From the NCBI GenBank assembly GCA_022844265.1, contig JALHMA010000006.1, forward strand, positions 1 through 44,953: a DNA stretch of 44,953 nucleotides. Reading direction: 5' to 3'. Source of the DNA: Saprospiraceae bacterium. GTDB lineage: Bacteria; Bacteroidota; Bacteroidia; Chitinophagales; Saprospiraceae. Made by a program: the position numbers and the translations under genes. Positions within the stretch are counted from its first letter, which is position 1, and each line of letters starts with the position of its first letter. Positions 1 to 7,097 of the stretch are shown piece after piece. The notes beneath the pieces are model-generated. The model ran no database searches, was not told the DNA's origin, and was given only the letters and a program-made list of their open reading frames with translations.

Positions 1-1860
1 GAGCGTAAACCAGCGTACGGGCGCCACAGCAGGTTCCGACGACACCAGTAGTTCCGGGAGCAGGTAATCGAGTGCCAGCCGCAAAAAGGACTGTTCTTCC
101 TCTTCTCCAAAAATATGCGCTCCCAACAAGCAAGCATGGGTAAAACGGATCACCGACAAACGCATGTCGGTGAACGGGCGCCTGCGCTTTTCATCTTCCG
201 CTATTTGCGCAGCCAGGAATTGTCTCTTGGCTAAAAGGCTTAAAAACAAATCTTCGCGCAGCAAGGCCTGCGTTTTGACAATTTTCCCGGGGTCGTCTGC
301 TTCCATTTCCTGTAGCATCACCAGCAATTCCTGGATTTCCCCCAACAGATCGAAGTGGCCGTCGGGGACGAACTGATAATGACCACCCACAATTTCCACC
401 TTTCGTATCCAGGCGCATTTGCCGCCGCCGCAACATTCGATCACAGCGGCCTCCAGCAGTTCTTCCGATGGGTACACCAAACGGCATACTTTCAGGGTAT
501 CATCCAGAATGATGCGCAGGGGAATGCGGTTGTCTGGCACCGATTCGGTGTGTTTGCCGGTGTGCAGGATCGGGTCGTTCGGGAAACGGTGGTACACCCG
601 CAGGGCGGCATCCGAGATGGCCTCCGAAGCAATGGCCAGGTTGTGGCGGGTGGTGGTTGAGATACATTTACCTGCGCGCTGGTAATCGCGGAGCCGGCTG
701 GAAAACATCAAAACATATTGTAACAACCTGTCGTTCCCCGTCATGGCCTCCTGAATTACCCGCATGGCCGTTTCTTTTTGAAGAAACGTAATCAGCAGAT
801 ATTCAAATAGTTGTGCGGATTGTGGGTCAATTTTTGTGCGCACATGGTCGCAATGCGCATAAGCCTGGGCGTAGTTTTTGACGGCCATGGCGTCTTTGGC
901 CAGCAAAAGGCTGCGGCGAAAATCGTTCTTTTGTTCCGATGACAAAAGTCCTGTACGTTCCGCAGGTTCCTGTTCTCCCGGCGCGGCGGGCAGTTGAAAA
1001 GTTTCGGGAATTTCTATGTCATCGATGGGGACAAAAAACGGCGGAACGGTGGTTTCATCCCGGCTGTCGCTGACAAAGTGAAAGTAATCGCGGATAAAAA
1101 GGTTGCGCCAGTTTCGCACCAGGTCGCTCTCCTGCAAAAACTGTATGGCGTGTTGCAGGTCGATCTGGATGGGCCGTGTTTTTTCATCCAGTTCGCTGAT
1201 ACTGATCTGGGAAAGCCGGGTTTTTTCGCGCAAATGCCGGAAGGCATCTTCAATGTCGAGGATGACCCTTTTTACTTTTACATTTTCAATAATATGCTTC
1301 AGTAATGCCAGTAAAGGAGCGTGGTTGATTCGATCCGTCTGCGCCAGCAACCTTGCACGAACGCCCTCGATATCGAGCGGCAAATCCACTTGTACGCCGG
1401 GCATGGCATTGCTGCGCGGTGCTGCCGATAAGACAGCCAGAACAGCCTGTCCCGCCCTGAATAGTTGGCGATCGCGTACAATGCCTTGATTTTCAATTGT
1501 TTCTCCCGGAGGGAGCGCTGCAGGGTAGGGGAGTAAAATGGCCGGAATAGCCGCCTCCCGCGCCTGAATGTGTACGATCTGTAAAGCAGGGTGCAGGCGC
1601 TGCGTTGCAACGGCTTGTGTGGCTTCCCAAAATACATCGGGTGTGTCCGGGTAGTTCATGGAAAGCACCGCCACAAACAGATGGGCCTGTTCGAGGAATG
1701 CCGCTGCCTGCTTGCGAAAAGACTCGGTTGGAACGGTTTTTCTGTCCCAAAAAACAATTTCCTTCGGCTGGGCAAGCAGCGCTAACTGGCGTTGTACGTC
1801 ACGCGCAGTACCGCTATCGGCAGCATCGTAAGAAAGGAAAATGCGGACAGGTTTGCTCAT
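1..1860 (-). CDS. TIR-domain protein, C-terminus cut by window edge
   Basis: The frame is open for 620 codons and leaves the window without a stop. Residues 3-80 resemble a TIR domain: IFLSYDAAD as first strand, VFWDRKTVP at 36-44, and SMNYPDTPDVFWEA at 67-80, whose Trp-Glu sits where TIR NADases carry the catalytic Glu. TIR domains cleave NAD or scaffold signalling; which applies here is not shown. The remainder matches no family I recognise. Around residues 305-345 it looks like helical repeats of TPR type, and a cysteine-rich patch IECCGGGKCAW lies near 473-483. A long unknown C-terminal region behind a TIR domain is common in bacterial immune effectors, but no partner defence gene is visible and the left flank is missing. 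The start follows a TATATTTG promoter box by only eight bases, so the leader is very short. Sure of the gene, fairly sure of TIR, unsure of role. Confidence 0.8.
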   Translation of the reverse strand, partial: MSKPVRIFLSYDAADSGTARDVQRQLALLAQPKEIVFWDRKTVPTESFRKQAAAFLEQAHLFVAVLSMNYPDTPDVFWEATQAVATQRLHPALQIVHIQAREAAIPAILLPYPAALPPGETIENQGIVRDRQLFRAGQAVLAVLSAAPRSNAMPGVQVDLPLDIEGVRARLLAQTDRINHAPLLALLKHIIENVKVKRVILDIEDAFRHLREKTRLSQISISELDEKTRPIQIDLQHAIQFLQESDLVRNWRNLFIRDYFHFVSDSRDETTVPPFFVPIDDIEIPETFQLPAAPGEQEPAERTGLLSSEQKNDFRRSLLLAKDAMAVKNYAQAYAHCDHVRTKIDPQSAQLFEYLLITFLQKETAMRVIQEAMTGNDRLLQYVLMFSSRLRDYQRAGKCISTTTRHNLAIASEAISDAALRVYHRFPNDPILHTGKHTESVPDNRIPLRIILDDTLKVCRLVYPSEELLEAAVIECCGGGKCAWIRKVEIVGGHYQFVPDGHFDLLGEIQELLVMLQEMEADDPGKIVKTQALLREDLFLSLLAKRQFLAAQIAEDEKRRRPFTDMRLSVIRFTHACLLGAHIFGEEEEQSFLRLALDYLLPELLVSSEPAVAPVRWFTL

Positions 1861-1868
1861 GTAGGGCA

Positions 1869-1876
1869 CAAATATA
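1869..1876 (-). promoter_or_regulatory. Bacteroidota -7 box for TIR gene
   Basis: Read on the minus strand this is TATATTTG, an exact match to the Bacteroidota -7 consensus TAnnTTTG. It lies eight bases before the ATG at 1860 and borders the inverted repeat 1874-2087, so any -33 element must lie within the repeat arm. The transcript would be nearly leaderless. Confidence 0.45.
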
Positions 1877-2087
1877 GTGTTTCGTGTTTGGTGTTTCGTG
1901 TTTGGGGGGCTTCGCTTTTGGGCCGTGTGTGGTGTATAGTGTTTCGTGTTTGGAGAGCTTCGCCTTCGGCACCGTGAGTAGCTTAGAACGAAGCTTCCCA
2001 AACACGAAACACTATACACCACACACGGCCCAAGGGCGAAGCACCCCCAAACACGAAACACCAAACACCAAATACGAAACACTCACC
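1874..2087. repeat. Intergenic inverted repeat, GTGTTTSG heptads (IR1)
   Basis: Left arm 1874-1958 and right arm 1993-2083 are near-perfect inverted copies. Each is built of GTGTTTCG/GTGTTTGG heptad-like units interrupted by a GGCTTCGC-TTGGGCCG core and GTGTGTGGTGTATAGTG. The right arm starts at the stop codon of the DUF4199 gene (TGA at 2083-2085, read TGAGTGTTTCG). The flanking genes are co-directional, so this is not only a convergent-gene terminator. Arms differ mainly in unit copy number. Confidence 0.9.
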
Positions 2088-2604
2088 TGGAGCGCAGTAC
2101 ACCCGCAATACCGGCTGCCAGTCCGAATCCACCCAGGGCGCCCATAAACATACGGGTAATGATCGGCCCCAGTGGTTGAACAATCGGACCTTGTATGGTT
2201 TTCTCCAATTCCTGGATGCGTTCGCGGAACCTGTTGGCCTGCTCCGGGTCTCCCAGGCCGGCAGTCAATTGCGCTTTTAAGCCAGTCAGTTCCATATCCA
2301 TTTCCATCCGGATCAGACCGGGGTCGGCCAGATGCAGCCCGTAGTAAAACAGCCAGTAACCGAGGTTAATAAGTAAAAAAACGGTGAAAGGTGTGCGAAT
2401 GATTTCCCTGAAATCGCGGTCGGTACCCTTTTCCGCACAATCTTCCTGTGCAGCCTTGTACATAAAAAACAGATACATGGCCATGCTGCCCCATTGCAAG
2501 AGTGGACTGAGAAAATTTTCCTTTTTTGAAAAATAAAGCAATGCAAAATAGAAAATGATCACCACAGCGCCGAGCAGGCCGTATTTCAAAGCGGAATTTT
2601 TCAT
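2083..2604 (-). CDS. DUF4199-family membrane protein
   Basis: 173 residues. Hydrophobic segments at about 8-27, 36-50, 73-92 and 148-168 predict a small four-helix inner-membrane protein. The stretch EIIRTPFTVFLLINLGYWLF and the charged helical linker (about 105-140) before the last helix fit DUF4199, a Bacteroidota family without known function. The next gene upstream, ending at 2755, looks like a paralogue. The two are separated by an inverted repeat, and the stop codon here begins the GTGTTTCG array of IR1. No catalytic residues are evident. Function unknown. Confidence 0.75.
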   Translation of the reverse strand: MKNSALKYGLLGAVVIIFYFALLYFSKKENFLSPLLQWGSMAMYLFFMYKAAQEDCAEKGTDRDFREIIRTPFTVFLLINLGYWLFYYGLHLADPGLIRMEMDMELTGLKAQLTAGLGDPEQANRFRERIQELEKTIQGPIVQPLGPIITRMFMGALGGFGLAAGIAGVLRSR

Positions 2605-2615
2605 GCAGGGAAATT

Positions 2616-2748
2616 GGGATGAGGAATGAAGGATAAGGAATGAAGGATGAGGAATGAGGGATGAGGAATGAAGGATGAGGAGGATTGAGTGGCAATATCA
2701 TTCCTCATTCCTCATTCCTAATCCTTCATTCCTCATCCCTCATTCCTT
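2616..2748. repeat. Intergenic inverted repeat, GGATGAG/GAATGAA heptads (IR2)
   Basis: Left arm 2616-2680 alternates GGATGAG and GAATGAA heptads, each with an in-phase TGA on the plus strand. Right arm 2700-2748 is the inverse (CATTCCT/CATCCCT). The loop is about 19 nt. It fills the gap between two co-directional DUF4199 genes and stops seven bases short of the upstream gene's stop codon. Confidence 0.9.
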
Positions 2749-2754
2749 TTCAAC

Positions 2755-3327
2755 TTAACGTGCCGGTAACGACTCGCGTTTCATAAATAAACCGGCAATG
2801 AGACCGATAATAACCCCTACTACCGCGCCGCCGAATACCTGCGAAATAGCAACAAAAGTGGGGCTGATAAATGCACCGGCCATACTGAGCGCCATTTCAA
2901 TTTGCTCTTCACTCATGCCCTGGGCCTCATATTGGGCCATCATGGCTTCCCTCATTTGGTCTTCAAAACCGGTATTGATGACATTCAGGTACAACATCAT
3001 AAAAACAGCGCCTACTACGCCGGCTACGAGGCCGGTCAGCGCGCCGATACCTACACAGCGGCCCAGGCCGATAAATCCACCCAACTGCTCGTCACGGTCG
3101 ATACGTATGGCCGCCATTACGGCCCAGATGGCAACAGCGAATCCAACCAGCATATACACCCATTTGATTGCGCCGGTAGTTGGCAGGGATGGGTCGGTAT
3201 CGGTCAGATAAGCGACCAAAGTTGTCAGGATAGTAGTTCCACCCCAAATAGCGCCATAACGCAGCGCAAGGTGTTTAAAGGGTACAGTTGAGGGGTCTGT
3301 TGCAGATGGTCTGTCAAGTACGTCCAT
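2755..3327 (-). CDS. DUF4199-family membrane protein
   Basis: 190 residues with four hydrophobic segments (about 28-45, 56-74, 92-118, 155-182), glycine-rich in the second half (GLVAGVVGAVFMMLYLNV; GGAVVGVIIGLIAGLFM). The loop between helices 3 and 4 carries the EDQMREAMMAQYEAQGMSEE acidic helix typical of DUF4199 proteins. Likely paralogue of the gene at 2083. Its role is unknown; the family is usually annotated only as a membrane protein. A TACATTCG at 3364-3371 (minus strand) is one base off the -7 consensus and could be its promoter, shared across the divergent gap with the ABC exporter. Confidence 0.75.
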   Translation of the reverse strand: MDVLDRPSATDPSTVPFKHLALRYGAIWGGTTILTTLVAYLTDTDPSLPTTGAIKWVYMLVGFAVAIWAVMAAIRIDRDEQLGGFIGLGRCVGIGALTGLVAGVVGAVFMMLYLNVINTGFEDQMREAMMAQYEAQGMSEEQIEMALSMAGAFISPTFVAISQVFGGAVVGVIIGLIAGLFMKRESLPAR

Positions 3328-3535
3328 TTCGTTTGAGTTTTAATGAAAGATTGATTTAGGGTCGAATGTAGGTGGAAACTTGTTGCTCCCCACTTTTTTG
3401 AACGACTATTTTCATGTTTTTGCCGACCAAATTCGCGCATCGACAGATTATGCCGAACTTTGCCGGGAAATTATGGTTGATAGGTCGCCGGTTTTTCTCC
3501 TGCGCCTTGCCTTGCATTTACTTTTCCTCCTGTCT

Positions 3536-5314
3536 ATGTCTGATACCTCTGCTACACCTCAGAAATTTAATTATTCGCTTTTCCGTCGCGTGATGTCGAT
3601 GGTGAAGCCTTATAAAACGACTTTTTATTTTGTCACGCTGCTGAGTTTGGTGATGGCGCCTATGGCGGTACTTCGACCCAAACTTCTGCAAACAATGGTA
3701 GACGACTACGTCTTTACCGGCGATTTCAGGGGTATGACACTGCTGGCCTGCATCGTACTGGGTGTGCTGATACTGGAAGTTATTTTGCGTTACTTTTTTC
3801 TGTATTACGCTGAATGGCTCGGACAAGCCACGATCCGCGACTTGCGGGTAAGGGTGTTTAACCATGTCACCAACCTGAATCTCAATTACTTTGATAAAAC
3901 GCCCATTGGGCAAAGCACCACCCGTACGATCAGCGATATCGAGGCCATCAATACGATTTTCAGCGAAGGCAGCGTCACGATCCTGGCTGACCTGACCACT
4001 ATTGTTTTTGTGCTGATCGTCATGTTTATGACCTCTGCGAAACTGACTTTGGTGGTGCTGGCTGTTTTTCCGCTCCTGATTTACGGGAGTATCAAATTCA
4101 AGGAAAGTGTTCGGGTAAGTTATGAGAAGGTGCGCAACCATATTTCTACCATGAATTCCTTTTTGCAGGAAAGGATCGGCGGTATGCGTATCGTGCAGAT
4201 TTTTAATGCGGAAGAGCGCGAGGCGCAAAAATTTCGGCAAATCAACCGCGACTACACGGCTGCCAACTTAAAAGCAATCAACGCTTACGCCATTTTTTTT
4301 CCGGTGGTCGACATTATTTCTGCCTTGTCGCTGGGATTGATGGTGTGGTACGGCGCCGGGGGTGTGCTTTCCGAAGAGGTGACAATCGGTACGATGGTGG
4401 CATTTCCCCTGTATATTACCATGTTGTATCGCCCGATTCGTATGCTGGCTGATAAATTCAATACCCTGCAAATGGGCCTGATCGCTGCTGAACGGGTATT
4501 CAAACTGCTGGAAAACAACGATATGGTGCAAAATACGGGCACACTTGCCCCGCAACGCCTGAAAGGCAGCGTTTCGTTTGACAAAGTATGGTTTTCCTAT
4601 AGCGGTGATATTGAAAACGACGTAGTGCTGAAAGGCGTTTCCTTCGACATTCCGCCCGGAAAAACGCTCGCTATTGTCGGCAGTACGGGCAGCGGAAAAA
4701 CTACGATCATCAGTTTATTAGGCCGGTTTTATGAAATTCAGTCCGGGAGCATTCGTATAGATGGGCATGACCTGCACGAGTACGACGTTTTTGCGTTGCG
4801 CCGCCGTATTGCCGTTGTGTTGCAGGATGTGTTCCTGTTTTCCGGTACCGTCATGGAAAATATTACGCTGCGCGATCCGGCGATTTCGGAAGCGCAAGTG
4901 ATCACCGCAGCGAAAATGATCGGCGCGCATGCGTTTATCGAGAAACTGCCGGGCGGCTATCAATACCAGGTGATGGAACGCGGCGCCACGCTTTCTATGG
5001 GGCAACGCCAGTTGATTTCCTTTGTACGGGCGCTGGTATTCAACCCCGATATCCTGATCCTCGACGAAGCGACTTCCTCCATCGACCCCGAAACGGAATC
5101 GGTGATACAGTTTGCGATTGAAAAATTGATCGCGCGCAGAACGAGTATTATTATCGCGCATCGCCTGAGCACCATTCGCCACGCCAATAATATTCTGGTG
5201 CTCGATAAAGGAGAGGTTAAAGAGTTCGGGCCGCACGATGCCCTGCTGGAAATTGAAGGCGGGAAGTACCGGGAGTTGTATGAAAAGCAGTTTTTGAAAG
5301 CGGAAACGTATTGA
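3536..5314 (+). CDS. ABC exporter, fused permease-ATPase (MsbA/LmrA type)
   Basis: 592 residues from the chosen ATG. The first ~320 residues hold six membrane helices of the type-1 exporter fold; the nucleotide-binding domain follows. Walker A GSTGSGKTT is at ~381, Walker B ILILDEATSSID at ~506 and the H-loop IIAHRLST at ~539. The signature reads LSMGQ instead of LSGGQ, a tolerated variant. Such half-transporters work as homodimers that flip lipids or export drugs or peptides; the substrate cannot be told here. An in-frame ATG at 3380 would add 52 residues (MLLPTFLND...), but homologues normally start close to the KFNYSLFRRVM segment, so 3536 is preferred. The stop codon runs straight into IR3. 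Confidence 0.9.
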   Translation: MSDTSATPQKFNYSLFRRVMSMVKPYKTTFYFVTLLSLVMAPMAVLRPKLLQTMVDDYVFTGDFRGMTLLACIVLGVLILEVILRYFFLYYAEWLGQATIRDLRVRVFNHVTNLNLNYFDKTPIGQSTTRTISDIEAINTIFSEGSVTILADLTTIVFVLIVMFMTSAKLTLVVLAVFPLLIYGSIKFKESVRVSYEKVRNHISTMNSFLQERIGGMRIVQIFNAEEREAQKFRQINRDYTAANLKAINAYAIFFPVVDIISALSLGLMVWYGAGGVLSEEVTIGTMVAFPLYITMLYRPIRMLADKFNTLQMGLIAAERVFKLLENNDMVQNTGTLAPQRLKGSVSFDKVWFSYSGDIENDVVLKGVSFDIPPGKTLAIVGSTGSGKTTIISLLGRFYEIQSGSIRIDGHDLHEYDVFALRRRIAVVLQDVFLFSGTVMENITLRDPAISEAQVITAAKMIGAHAFIEKLPGGYQYQVMERGATLSMGQRQLISFVRALVFNPDILILDEATSSIDPETESVIQFAIEKLIARRTSIIIAHRLSTIRHANNILVLDKGEVKEFGPHDALLEIEGGKYRELYEKQFLKAETY

Positions 5315-5530
5315 GGTGTTTGGTGTTTCGTTTTTGGTGTTTGGGGGCTTCGCTCTTGGGGTTTGATTTGTCAGGGGCATATTGTCTGAACCATATTACA
5401 AAAAAATATCCCGTTTTTTTCGTAAAGAAAAAAACGGGATAAATCAAGTGGTTATTTGAAGCACTGCTCTATCTTCTACAAAACCCAAGAGCAAAGCGCC
5501 CCAAACACCAAAAACGAAACACCAAACACT
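5312..5530. repeat. Intergenic inverted repeat around a terminator (IR3)
   Basis: Arms 5312-5366 and 5482-5530 are inverted copies: GTGTTTGGTGTTTCG heptads plus a GGGGCTTCGCTCTTGGG core. The left arm begins at the TGA of the ABC exporter. The right arm ends at the TAG of the DUF2911 gene (read TAGTGTTTGG). The ~115-nt loop is unrelated sequence containing a compact hairpin terminator. Confidence 0.9.
5400..5440 (-). terminator. Intrinsic terminator of DUF2911 gene
   Basis: Perfect 13-bp stem 5408-5420/5428-5440 (ATCCCGTTTTTTT) with a seven-base loop. On the minus strand it is followed by a run of seven T (5406-5400), the form expected of a rho-independent terminator for the gene ending at 5529. 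The plus-strand side has no T-run, so it looks one-directional. It lies inside the loop of IR3. Confidence 0.7.
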
Positions 5531-6383
5531 ATTTTTTCATTTTCCACTCCTCAATGCTCTTGGCATTCATGCGCTGGTAGTCGGCGTTGCCTTCTTTCTT
5601 GGCCAGTTCGCTGCTTTTTTCAGCCGTTGCGATCGCATCTTTGTACATGCCCAGACCAGCCTGGATGTTGGCTTTCAGGCGCAGAATCCAGAATTTGTCG
5701 CCACCTTTTGCGAGTGATTGATCCACCCACGCCAGCGCTTGTTTCAGGTCTTTATTCTCCTCGAAGTAGTAGCGGGCAGCAGAGTAGTACGTGTTGGCAG
5801 AAGGGCCTTCCATTTGCGTTTTGATGTCGGCCATTACCTTGGAGTCGGTATCAACCGTGAATGGCACGGCCACTTTGGTGTTTTCCCAGCTGATTTCCAG
5901 GTCGGCGCCATTGTTTTTCAGGTTGCCGATAGCAATGGTCAAACTTTCCACGGCATCTTTCAAAGCAATAACAGGAACCGTCACTTTTGCGGCGATATCA
6001 TCCATTTTGTACTCTGCCGGCTCCGGCGTTCCCCAGTAAGTTGTATTCTTGTACAGAACAACTTCCCACTGGCGTTCGCCCGGGGTGGTATACAGCGCAT
6101 AAGTACCTTTTGGAACACTGGTTCCACCTACTTTGACATCTTCACCAAATGTGATTTTAGAACTGGCATTTGCGCCCGTGCGCCACAGTTCGCCGAATGG
6201 AACCAGGTCGCCAAAAATTTTACGGCCTTTGGTACTTGGACGCGAGTATTCCAGATCAACTTTAGAGAGTCCAACTTCTTGACTTACTTTTGCTGTTGGG
6301 CTGGGTTGCGGGGTTTTGATTTGAGCGGATGCAAGGGTGACCAACATGGCGAGGCAGGCGGTCAAAATGATTGATTTTTTCAT
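5529..6383 (-). CDS. Secreted DUF2911 protein with TPR-like tail
   Basis: 284 residues with a clear signal peptide (MKKSIILTACLAMLVTLASA, cleavage near 20). Residues ~22-165 match DUF2911: the SPTAKVSQEVGLSKVDLEYS start, the GKLWRTGANASS-like GELWRTGANASSKITF box and the PKGTYALYTTPG turn. The C-terminal ~195-280 is helical with paired repeats (AARYYFEENKDLKQALAWVD; LRLKANIQAGLGMYKDAIAT) like tetratricopeptides. DUF2911 proteins are frequent periplasmic or exported proteins of Bacteroidota with no known reaction. A good promoter box lies at 6450-6457, giving a leader of roughly 55 nt. Its 3' end has its own hairpin terminator. Confidence 0.88.
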   Translation of the reverse strand: MKKSIILTACLAMLVTLASAQIKTPQPSPTAKVSQEVGLSKVDLEYSRPSTKGRKIFGDLVPFGELWRTGANASSKITFGEDVKVGGTSVPKGTYALYTTPGERQWEVVLYKNTTYWGTPEPAEYKMDDIAAKVTVPVIALKDAVESLTIAIGNLKNNGADLEISWENTKVAVPFTVDTDSKVMADIKTQMEGPSANTYYSAARYYFEENKDLKQALAWVDQSLAKGGDKFWILRLKANIQAGLGMYKDAIATAEKSSELAKKEGNADYQRMNAKSIEEWKMKK

Positions 6384-6449
6384 GTTAAAAATTGAAAATT
6401 AGGTTTTAAAAATGTTGGTGTAAGAACACCAGTTCGGTAAAATGGTTGA

Positions 6450-6457
6450 CAAATGTA
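6450..6457 (-). promoter_or_regulatory. Bacteroidota -7 box for DUF2911 gene
   Basis: Minus-strand TACATTTG matches TAnnTTTG exactly. A TTG lies 16 bases further upstream as a possible -33 element, inside the ATAAC heptad array 6468-6499. Confidence 0.55.
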
Positions 6458-6467
6458 CGGTAACAGT

Positions 6468-6499
6468 GATAACCAATAACTAATAACGGATAACTACTT
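6468..6499. repeat. ATAAC heptad array before elaA-like gene
   Basis: Units GATAACC, AATAACT, AATAACG, GATAACT follow at 7-bp spacing and run into TACTTA and the ATG at 6501. Related arrays occur at 10100-10133, 17463-17485, 23565-23590 and 37778-37814. Each unit has a TAA on the plus strand. Confidence 0.8.
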
Positions 6500-6500
6500 A

Positions 6501-6956
6501 ATGATTTCCTTTTCCTGTCTTTCCTTCGACCAACTCCGCCCCGCTGAACTCTATGAAATTCTGGCCCTGCGCCAGGAAGTATTCGTAGTGGAACAAAACT
6601 GCCCGTATCTCGACTGTGATGGAAAAGACCTGCAAAGCTGGCACCTGATGGGCCGCGACGAAACAGGCAAACTGATTTGTTACACCCGTCTCTTACCCGA
6701 AGGGTTGTCCTACGAGGGTTACACTTCCATCGGACGCGTCGTCAGTGCTCCACAGGCCCGCGGTACCGGTGCGGGCAAAATACTCATGGAGCGCAGCATC
6801 GATATGTGTTACCATTTGTTTGGGCGCCAACCTATCAAAATCGGCGCACAGACTTACCTGCTGAAATTTTATGAAGGTTTCGGTTTTCAGTCTACCGGCG
6901 AAGCATATCTGGAAGACGGGATACCGCATACCAAGATGATTAGAAGTGAGAAGTAA
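6501..6956 (+). CDS. elaA: ElaA-type GNAT acetyltransferase
   Basis: 151 residues, the usual ElaA length. Family hallmarks are ILALRQEVFVVEQNCPYLD near residue 19, the acetyl-CoA site GRVVSAPQARGTGAGKILM at about 77-95 and the FYEGFGFQSTGEAYLEDGIP tail near 126-145. GNAT enzymes move acetyl from acetyl-CoA to an amine; the ElaA substrate is not established. The ATG directly follows an ATAAC heptad array. The last codons (RSEK then TAA) are written in the same AGAAGTGAGAAGTAA sequence that forms the left arm of IR4, so the repeat reaches into the coding sequence. Confidence 0.9.
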   Translation: MISFSCLSFDQLRPAELYEILALRQEVFVVEQNCPYLDCDGKDLQSWHLMGRDETGKLICYTRLLPEGLSYEGYTSIGRVVSAPQARGTGAGKILMERSIDMCYHLFGRQPIKIGAQTYLLKFYEGFGFQSTGEAYLEDGIPHTKMIRSEK

Positions 6957-7097
6957 ACAGTCCGAAGTCATCAGTACGAAGTGCGAAGTCCGTAGAGTGC
7001 GCCGTTTCATACTTGGGTTTCCAAGACATAATCGGTGTACTCTACGGACTTCGCACTGATGACTTCGCACTTCGGACTGTTTACCTCTCACTTCTGT
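6942..7097. repeat. Intergenic inverted repeat, GAAGTSN units (IR4)
   Basis: Left arm 6943-6999 and right arm 7036-7096 pair almost throughout: AGAAGTGAGARGTAAACAG, then CGAAGTC/CGAAGTGCGAAGTC units, then CGTAGAGTGC. Loop ~36 nt with an inner CTTGG/CCAAG stem. The internal units CATCAGT and GCGAAGT are permuted between the arms, a sign of unit shuffling. The arms include the last three or four codons and stop of both convergent genes. Confidence 0.92.

Noticed and set aside
3518-4240. 240-codon open frame on the minus strand
   Set aside because: Antisense to the ABC exporter membrane domain. No recognisable protein.
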